DNA of 64,000 bases from positions 1 to 64,000 of the forward strand of contig JAZSOH010000025.1 in NCBI GenBank assembly GCA_045536815.1, read 5' to 3'. Shown here piece after piece: positions 58,114 through 64,000 of the stretch. The notes under the pieces are model-generated. The model had not been told where the DNA came from, did no database searches, and saw only the letters and a list, made by a program, of their open reading frames with translations. A program made the position numbers and the translations under genes. The stretch's first letter is position 1, and every line of letters starts with the position of its first letter. Source of the stretch: UMGS1279 sp045536815. GTDB lineage: Bacteria > Bacillota > Clostridia > Oscillospirales > Acutalibacteraceae.

Positions 58114-59403
58114 TTGCAAAACGAAAGAAAGGTTTTAGTATCTGCACTGCTTAAAGCAGAAAAAAGCGGATATTCTAACATAGTTTTAAATAGTGTTTTA
58201 AACGAAACCGACCTCGATTCAGTTAAGAAGGGCTTTGTAACAACCGCTTTTTATGGCGTATTGGAAAGAAAACTTTTTTTGGATTTTGTTTTAAATAAGT
58301 TCTTGAAAAAGCCTATCGAAAAGGCTCCGCCTGTAACTGCTTCGGTGCTAAGAGCAGGAAGCTATCAAATACTATTTATGGAAAAGGTGCCTTCTTCTGC
58401 GGCGGTTAACGAATCGGTAAAGCTTATTAAAAAATCTAAAGAAAGCGGAAACAGTGGTCTTGTAAACGCCGTATTAAGAAAGATTTCAAGCGAAAATCTT
58501 AGCTCATTGCTTGAAGGGGCAGGTGAGAATGTTAGGTTTTCAATTTCAAAATGGATATATGACAAGCTTATTTCTTATTATGGAAAAGAGCAAACCCATA
58601 GCTTTTTGGAAAACAGTTTACTGCCTCCGCCACTTTTTGTGAAGGTAAATACCACTCAAAATACCCCAAAGGTTCTTAAGGAAAAACTAGCTTCTAAAAA
58701 TATTATTCTAAGTGAAACTGAGTTGGAAGATTTATTTAAGGCTGAGTCTTTCCAAAATATCGAAAAAAGCGAGGAGTATTTGGGCGGCGAGTTTTTCGTT
58801 CAGGATTTTTCAAGTAGTTTGTCTGCCGCCTCGGTTATGGCTAAACCCGGTATGAAGGTTTTAGACGCATGTGCGGCACCCGGAGGAAAAACGTTTTCTA
58901 TGGCCGCGATGATGGAGAATAAGGGTGAGATAACCGCTTTAGATTTGCATGAGCACCGAGTAAAGTTAATTGAAAACGGTGCCTCAAGGCTTGGTATTAA
59001 CATAGTAAAGGCAAAAAAGAGCGATGCCGCTAAAGCTTCTTTTGAGGGAGAACTTTTTGATAGGGTGCTTTGCGATGTACCTTGCAGTGGCATTGGTGTT
59101 ATTAGAAGAAAGCCTGAAATAAAATATAAAGACGAAGCTGAATGTAGCGATTTACCGCAAATTCAGTTAGAAATTTTAGAAAACTCCGCAAAATATTTAA
59201 AAAAAGGCGGAAGGCTAATTTATTCTACCTGTACACTTCTTAAAAGCGAAAATGAGGAAGTTGTTAATAGGTTTTTAGAAAGAAATAAAGATTTTGCACC
59301 CGCTAAAGTGGGTGTGCTGGGAATAGAAAAAACAAATGTAACGCTTATTCCACCGAATTTTTTAGGAGACGGATTTTTCATTGCGGCATTTGAAAGGAAG
59401 TGA
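58114..59403 (+). CDS. rsmB: 16S rRNA (cytosine-967 C5)-methyltransferase
   Basis: It has an N-terminal NusB-like helical domain (about 1-130) and a Rossmann methyltransferase domain with VLDACAAPGGKTFSMAA, CDVPCSGIGVIRRKPEIKY (catalytic Cys) and YSTCTLL. 429 residues. TTG start behind GGGGTGAGG. Confidence 0.95.
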   Translation: MQNERKVLVSALLKAEKSGYSNIVLNSVLNETDLDSVKKGFVTTAFYGVLERKLFLDFVLNKFLKKPIEKAPPVTASVLRAGSYQILFMEKVPSSAAVNESVKLIKKSKESGNSGLVNAVLRKISSENLSSLLEGAGENVRFSISKWIYDKLISYYGKEQTHSFLENSLLPPPLFVKVNTTQNTPKVLKEKLASKNIILSETELEDLFKAESFQNIEKSEEYLGGEFFVQDFSSSLSAASVMAKPGMKVLDACAAPGGKTFSMAAMMENKGEITALDLHEHRVKLIENGASRLGINIVKAKKSDAAKASFEGELFDRVLCDVPCSGIGVIRRKPEIKYKDEAECSDLPQIQLEILENSAKYLKKGGRLIYSTCTLLKSENEEVVNRFLERNKDFAPAKVGVLGIEKTNVTLIPPNFLGDGFFIAAFERK

Positions 59404-59407
59404 TTTT

Positions 59408-60463
59408 TTGGAGAAAAAGGATATAGCCTCTATGACATTAGAGGAAATAGGTGCAGAGTTTAAAAGCCTTTCGGAGCCTGTTTATAGAGCAAAACAGGTT
59501 TATCTATGGCTTAGAAAAGGCGTAACCGATTTCGAAGAAATGACCAACCTTCCAAAAGCACTTAGAGAAAGACTAAGAGAGTTCTTTATTATAAAAAGCG
59601 TAAAAATTAAAAAAAGACTTGAATCTAGGGTAGATGATACTGTAAAATATCTATATGAGCTTTCCGATGGTGAGCTGGTTGAATCGGTACTTATGAAATA
59701 TCACCACGGCTACAGTATGTGCATCTCTTCTCAGGTGGGGTGCCGAATGGGTTGTAGCTTTTGCGCTTCTGGGCTTGGTGGGCTTTACCGAAACTTAACT
59801 CCGTCTGAAATGCTTGCACAAATTCAGGTTGCCTCAATAGATAGAGGTATACGCGTTTCGAATGTTGTTATGATGGGTATGGGCGAACCGCTTGATAACC
59901 TCGAAAATACCGTTAGGTTTTTGAATTTGGTTAGCGATCCTGATGGGCTTTCAATAGGCCTTAGGCATATCTCGGTTTCAACCTCGGGGCTTGTTCCTAA
60001 GATTTATGAGTTTATGGAGTATAAATTCCCTGTAACTCTTTCGGTTTCGCTTCACGCACCTACTGATGAGATTAGGGATAAGATAATGAAAATAAATCAC
60101 GCCTATAATACCGAAAAGCTTTTAAAGGCGTGTAAGGATTATATAGATAAAACAGGAAGAAGAATTTCTTTTGAATATGCGCTTATCGAAGGTGTAAATA
60201 ATTCTGACGAATGCGCGAAGATTCTCGCCAAAAGGCTTTCAGGAATGTTATGTCATCTTAATTTAATTCCTGCTAATCCTGTTAAAGAGAATGATTTTGA
60301 ACGACCTGCTGATAAAAAGGTTCAACATTTTTGTGAGCTTATGAATAGGCTGGGCATAAATACAACTGTTAGAAGAACGCTTGGCGCCGATATTGAGGCT
60401 TCATGCGGGCAACTAAGGCAAAGACATTTAGAAAGCGAAAAGAAAGGGGGAGAGTTGTTATGA
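59408..60463 (+). CDS. rlmN: 23S rRNA/tRNA adenine C2-methyltransferase (radical SAM)
   Basis: The radical-SAM cluster CRMGCSFCASG (CX3CX2C) is near residue 118, with MGMGEPLDN and SVSLHAP further on. The conserved Cys near the C-terminus (EASCGQLRQ) completes the methyl-carrier pair. A TTG at 59408 is the likely start, with AAAGGAAG seven to fourteen bases upstream; 351 residues. Its TGA overlaps the stp ATG. Confidence 0.95.
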   Translation: MEKKDIASMTLEEIGAEFKSLSEPVYRAKQVYLWLRKGVTDFEEMTNLPKALRERLREFFIIKSVKIKKRLESRVDDTVKYLYELSDGELVESVLMKYHHGYSMCISSQVGCRMGCSFCASGLGGLYRNLTPSEMLAQIQVASIDRGIRVSNVVMMGMGEPLDNLENTVRFLNLVSDPDGLSIGLRHISVSTSGLVPKIYEFMEYKFPVTLSVSLHAPTDEIRDKIMKINHAYNTEKLLKACKDYIDKTGRRISFEYALIEGVNNSDECAKILAKRLSGMLCHLNLIPANPVKENDFERPADKKVQHFCELMNRLGINTTVRRTLGADIEASCGQLRQRHLESEKKGGELL

Positions 60464-61188
60464 TAATTTCTGCTAAAACCGATGTAGGACTTAAAAGAAG
60501 CGCAAATCAAGATGCATTTGATACTAAAATTTTAAACGATGGTCTTGCTTGGGCGATAGTGTGCGATGGTATGGGTGGTCAGGCCGCAGGTAATATTGCG
60601 AGTAAAATAGCGGTTGAAAGAATTACTTCGGCGTTCTCTGAAAACCTATCACCACGATTAAACGAAAAACAACTTGCCACTTTTTTAAAGGCGGCTGCCG
60701 AATCGGCAAATATGGCCATTTACGATAAGGCTAGGTCTGATGAAGAACTTAGCGGTATGGGAACAACCCTTGTTTGCGCTGTTATTAAAGAGGGCAGTTG
60801 CCTTGTGGCACATGCAGGTGACAGTAGACTTTACCTTTTTAGAGATAATTGTCTAATTCAAATGACAAGCGACCATTCGGTTGTTCAGTCTATGGTAGAT
60901 AATGGGCATTTAACCGAAGAGGAAGCAAAAACTCATCCAAGCAAGAATATAATTACTAGGGCGCTTGGTGTACATAGTAGGATTGACGTTGATATAAATG
61001 ATTTTTCAGTTAAAGAAAATGATATAATTCTACTTTGTTCTGACGGACTTACAAACTGTGTTGACGACGCAGAAATAACAAAGGTTTTAACTGAAAGTGA
61101 GCCCGAAAACATTTCAGAAATACTTATAGACAAAGCAAATAGCGGCGGTGGTTTTGATAATATCACTGTTGTTACTATAAAGATATAA
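60460..61188 (+). CDS. stp: PP2C-type Ser/Thr protein phosphatase
   Basis: The 242-residue phosphatase has TDVGLKRSANQDAF, the metal motif VCDGMGGQAAGNIAS, LVAHAGDSRLYLFRD, LLCSDGLTN and GGFDNITVVTI. It removes phosphate from targets of the kinase encoded next. ATG 60460 overlaps the rlmN stop and follows AAAGGGGGAGAG. Confidence 0.96.
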   Translation: MIISAKTDVGLKRSANQDAFDTKILNDGLAWAIVCDGMGGQAAGNIASKIAVERITSAFSENLSPRLNEKQLATFLKAAAESANMAIYDKARSDEELSGMGTTLVCAVIKEGSCLVAHAGDSRLYLFRDNCLIQMTSDHSVVQSMVDNGHLTEEEAKTHPSKNIITRALGVHSRIDVDINDFSVKENDIILLCSDGLTNCVDDAEITKVLTESEPENISEILIDKANSGGGFDNITVVTIKI

Positions 61189-61272
61189 AGTTATTTAAAT
61201 TCTTTTAAATTTCTGCAAAAAGGCAAGCAGAAAAATACTTTAGCCGTATGCGGCGGCGGAAACGGATTTATT

Positions 61273-63345
61273 ATGGATAAATTTGTTGGAAAAAGACTTG
61301 ATGGAAGATATAAAATTGAGGGTATTATAGGCGTAGGCGGTATGGCGGTTGTTTACAAGGCCTATGATAGTGTTGAAGATAGGGTAGTTGCAATTAAAAT
61401 TTTAAAGGACGAGTTTGCAACTAATGAAGAGTTTAAACGTCGCTTTAAAAACGAATCTAAGGCAATTGCCGTGCTTTCACACCCCAATATAGTTAAGGTT
61501 TATGACGTTAGCTTTGGCGACCTTATTCAGTATATTGTTATGGAATATATTGAAGGTATAAATCTTAAAGAATATATTGAAAAAAGCGCCGGTCTTTCTT
61601 GGAATGAGGCGGTTAACCTTACAATTCAAATTTTACGTGGTCTTCAACATGCTCACGATAAGGGTATCGTTCACCGCGATGTGAAGCCGCAAAACATTAT
61701 GGTACTAGAAGACAATACTATAAAGGTTACCGACTTTGGCATTGCAAGGTTTGCCAGAAATGAATCTAAAACCATAACCGATAAGGCTATCGGTTCGGTT
61801 CATTATATCAGTCCCGAACAAGCAAAGGGCGAGGTTACAGACGAAAAGGCAGACATTTATTCGGTTGGTGTAATGCTTTACGAAATGCTAACAGGCGTTC
61901 TTCCTTTTGAGGCAGAAAGCGCAGTTTCTGTTGCAATTATGCAGCTTCAAACCGAACCAAAGCTTCCAACCCATGTTAATCCTTTAATCCCTGTTGGTAT
62001 TGAGCAAATTACCGTTAAGGCGATGCAAAAGGATACTCGTAATCGTTATAAATCGGCGGCAGAGATGCTACGTGATTTGGAACAGTTTAAGCGCGACCCG
62101 AGTATGACCTTTGATAACCTTTATTTCATTGATAATGAGCCTACAAAGTTTATCGATACTCCGGAGGAAGTAGGCGAAGCAGAGGAAGAAAAGACAAAAT
62201 CACCTATTATTCCAATTCTAACAGGTGTGGCAGTTGCCTTTGTTGCCGCAATTTTGGTTTTGGTTTATTTTGTTATAAGAACACTTACAGGAACAACAGG
62301 AAGCGAATTCCCTTGCCCCGATTATGTGGGTGCGGTGTATGAAACTGTTGTTGCAGAAGAAAACGAATATGGCTTTACCTTCCAAATTTCTTCTTATCAA
62401 AACAGTTCCGAGTTTGAAAGGGGAGAGATTATTTCTCAAACCCCCGTTGCAGGTAAAGACGTTAAGAAAAACGCTATTATTAAGGTTATAGTAAGTAACG
62501 GCCCTGAATATTTAGAGGTGCCAAAGGTTGACGGCTTTGAGGCCGCAAAGGCACAGGCTATTTTGGAAAATGCCGGCTTTAAGGTAGTAAGAGTAGAGGA
62601 AATCAGCGAGGACGTAGCCGCAAATATGGTTATTAGAACAACCCCTGCGGGCGGTTCATATATGTCTTCAGATACCGAAATTAAGATGTTTGTAAGTAGC
62701 GGCGAGCCTACCGAGCTTATTGATGTTCCCAACGTTGTTGGCTGTACTTTAGAGGACGCGAAGAAAATCATTGAAAAGCAGGGCTTTACAGTTGGAACGA
62801 TTGAAGAGGTAGAAAGCGACGCTAAAAATAAAAACTATGTTATGGAGCAAGACCCGAAGGTTGACGGTGGCCAAAAAGGTAAGGGTACTGCCATAAATCT
62901 TAAGATAGGTAGCGGCGTTAGAACCTACAAATTTACACTTAAGCTTCCGCTTCCAACCGATTATGCTTCCCAGTATGGAATGGTTTCAATTTGGATAAAC
63001 AACGAAGAAATTAAGAAATCTAACAAGCTTGATATTTGGAATTCGGGTACAACAAGCTTTGAGATTGAAACTCAAGAACCAAGGGTTGCTATTGAAATTA
63101 AGCTTTCCAGTAAAGATAATCAGTATGACGATTATCTAAGTTATGTTATCGATTCTGAAACGGGCGCGGTAGACAATACAAAAACCGAAATTCATAGTTA
63201 TCCTGTTTATGAGCCTCCCGTTAGTTCAAAGCCTGACTCTACCGATGCATCAAATGATAACTCGTCTGATATATCAGAGGGCTCTTCTAGTACCGATGAA
63301 ACTTCGTCAATGCCTTCGGTAGATGACACCGAAGACGCTGATTAG
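61273..63345 (+). CDS. pknB: PASTA-domain Ser/Thr protein kinase (PrkC/PknB)
   Basis: The kinase domain (about 10-275) has GVGGMAVVYKAYD, IKIL with the ATP-binding Lys, HRDVKPQN (catalytic Asp 136), and DFG (TDFGIARFA). One membrane segment (about 313-335) precedes three PASTA repeats (about 340-545) that sense muropeptides or lipid II. The C-terminus is a further beta domain and a Ser/Asp-rich tail. 690 residues. Standard stp-pknB-rsgA order. Confidence 0.96.
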   Translation: MDKFVGKRLDGRYKIEGIIGVGGMAVVYKAYDSVEDRVVAIKILKDEFATNEEFKRRFKNESKAIAVLSHPNIVKVYDVSFGDLIQYIVMEYIEGINLKEYIEKSAGLSWNEAVNLTIQILRGLQHAHDKGIVHRDVKPQNIMVLEDNTIKVTDFGIARFARNESKTITDKAIGSVHYISPEQAKGEVTDEKADIYSVGVMLYEMLTGVLPFEAESAVSVAIMQLQTEPKLPTHVNPLIPVGIEQITVKAMQKDTRNRYKSAAEMLRDLEQFKRDPSMTFDNLYFIDNEPTKFIDTPEEVGEAEEEKTKSPIIPILTGVAVAFVAAILVLVYFVIRTLTGTTGSEFPCPDYVGAVYETVVAEENEYGFTFQISSYQNSSEFERGEIISQTPVAGKDVKKNAIIKVIVSNGPEYLEVPKVDGFEAAKAQAILENAGFKVVRVEEISEDVAANMVIRTTPAGGSYMSSDTEIKMFVSSGEPTELIDVPNVVGCTLEDAKKIIEKQGFTVGTIEEVESDAKNKNYVMEQDPKVDGGQKGKGTAINLKIGSGVRTYKFTLKLPLPTDYASQYGMVSIWINNEEIKKSNKLDIWNSGTTSFEIETQEPRVAIEIKLSSKDNQYDDYLSYVIDSETGAVDNTKTEIHSYPVYEPPVSSKPDSTDASNDNSSDISEGSSSTDETSSMPSVDDTEDAD

Positions 63346-63359
63346 TTCGAGGAACTTAT

Positions 63360-64000
63360 ATGTCGGAAAATAAAGGAATATTAATTAAAGCTATTGCCGG
63401 CTTCTATTATATAGATGCCGGCGACGGCATATATGAATGTAAAGCAAGGGGGATTTTCAGAAAAAACGGTATCACCCCAACGGTTGGTGATAAGGTTTTA
63501 TTTGAAAATCTTGGGCAGAATAAGGGCGTTTTAACTGAAATTACTCCTAGAAAAAATATTCTTGTCAGGCCCCCCGTTGCAAATATTGATAGGCTTTTTA
63601 TAGTTTCAAGCCTGTGTACACCCGCACCAAATACCTTGGTTATAGACAGGCTAACTGCTATTGCTATCGAAAATGATATTGAACCTATACTCGTTTTTAA
63701 TAAAGGTGATTTAGGTGATATGAGCGAGTGGATAAATATCTATAAGAAGTCGGGCTTTAAAACTGTTTTGACTTCTACAGTTAGTGGAGAGGGCTGTGAT
63801 GAAATATTATCGCTTATAGAGAGTAATATTTCTGCATTTACGGGAAATTCGGGTGTAGGAAAATCAAGCCTTTTGAATAAAATTTTGCCTGAACTATCGC
63901 TAAAAATTGGCGATGTAAGTGAAAAGCTTGGAAGAGGAAGGCACACAACAAGGCACACCGAACTTTATAAGGTAGGTGGCGGATATGTGGCTGATACTCC
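63360..64000 (+). CDS. rsgA: Ribosome small-subunit GTPase RsgA, cut by the window end
   Basis: The frame from ATG 63360 (after GAGGAAC) encodes an N-terminal OB-fold (AIAGFYYIDAGDGIYECKARG), RLFIVSSLCTPAPN, VFNKGDL and the circularly permuted G-domain P-loop TGNSGVGKSSLLNKILP, then GRGRHTTRHTELY. RsgA checks late 30S maturation. About 213 residues are visible; the C-terminal zinc domain lies beyond the window. Confidence 0.95.
   Translation, partial: MSENKGILIKAIAGFYYIDAGDGIYECKARGIFRKNGITPTVGDKVLFENLGQNKGVLTEITPRKNILVRPPVANIDRLFIVSSLCTPAPNTLVIDRLTAIAIENDIEPILVFNKGDLGDMSEWINIYKKSGFKTVLTSTVSGEGCDEILSLIESNISAFTGNSGVGKSSLLNKILPELSLKIGDVSEKLGRGRHTTRHTELYKVGGGYVADT

Overview
The window looks like chromosome of a low-GC Firmicute of class Clostridia, probably an uncultured gut member of the Oscillospiraceae/Ruminococcaceae side. 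The basis is the conserved block yicC-remA-gmk-rpoZ-priA-def-fmt-rsmB-rlmN-stp-pknB-rsgA, a ThyX-type thymidylate synthase, the short archaeal/eukaryotic-type ProRS, frequent TTG/GTG starts behind strong AGGAGG sites, and AT-rich intergenic DNA with TTGACA/TATAAT promoters. No taxonomic search was possible.

Layout. 1-5.4 kb: an NfeD-like tail with an in-frame amber stop, a flotillin, two lipoproteins (one with a tandem-repeat linker and a zincin motif), and a PAP2 phosphatase/HTH pair. 5.4-11.8 kb: a DUF5107-TPR gene on the minus strand, then proS, an extracytoplasmic trigger-factor-like lipoprotein, rsmD, coaD and a coiled-coil protein. 11.8-18.5 kb: a surface-polysaccharide operon (two GT4 transferases, LicD, TagD-like cytidylyltransferase, Wzy, Wzx). 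18.5-22 kb: an Mrp/NBP35 ATPase and three minus-strand hydrolases. 22.3-25.7 kb: tRNA-Thr and tRNA-Tyr, each followed by a structured element that repeats exactly the last 18 nt of its tRNA, plus a cargo region with a truncated S23 gene and a zinc-ribbon membrane protein. 25.8-35.5 kb: MFS, GNAT, SulP, HTH, DNA glycosylase and SPFH genes, a small cassette between two near-identical terminators, and a CPA2 antiporter. 35.6-45.2 kb: two paralogous orphan solute-binding lipoproteins, a PRPP synthetase, a four-helix-bundle (S23/IVP) gene nested inside inverted hairpin arrays, a large surface protein, a 37-aa peptide gene, and a long repeat-rich intergenic landscape. 45.2-64 kb: thyX-tmk-DJ-1-FTHF cyclo-ligase-mltG-U32-PBP, then the yicC...rsgA housekeeping block, with rsgA cut by the window end.

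Two candidates for undescribed systems stand out. (1) A family of about 180-nt elements behind tRNA genes. Both duplicate the same tRNA interval (last two T-loop bases through CCA), both carry an 11-12 nt perfect antisense to the T-arm region of the upstream tRNA, and the tRNA-Tyr version occurs twice, bracketing cargo. (2) Arrays of short hairpins with variable stems and constant linkers. The linkers occur in one orientation on the left and as the reverse complement on the right. In the fullest copy the two halves enclose an S23/Avd-like four-helix-bundle gene with perfect 28-bp inner inverted repeats. Other copies lack the gene, or sit beside a truncated one, as autonomous and non-autonomous forms of one element would.

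All calls were made by reading the sequence. Family names rest on motif recognition, not on database searches.
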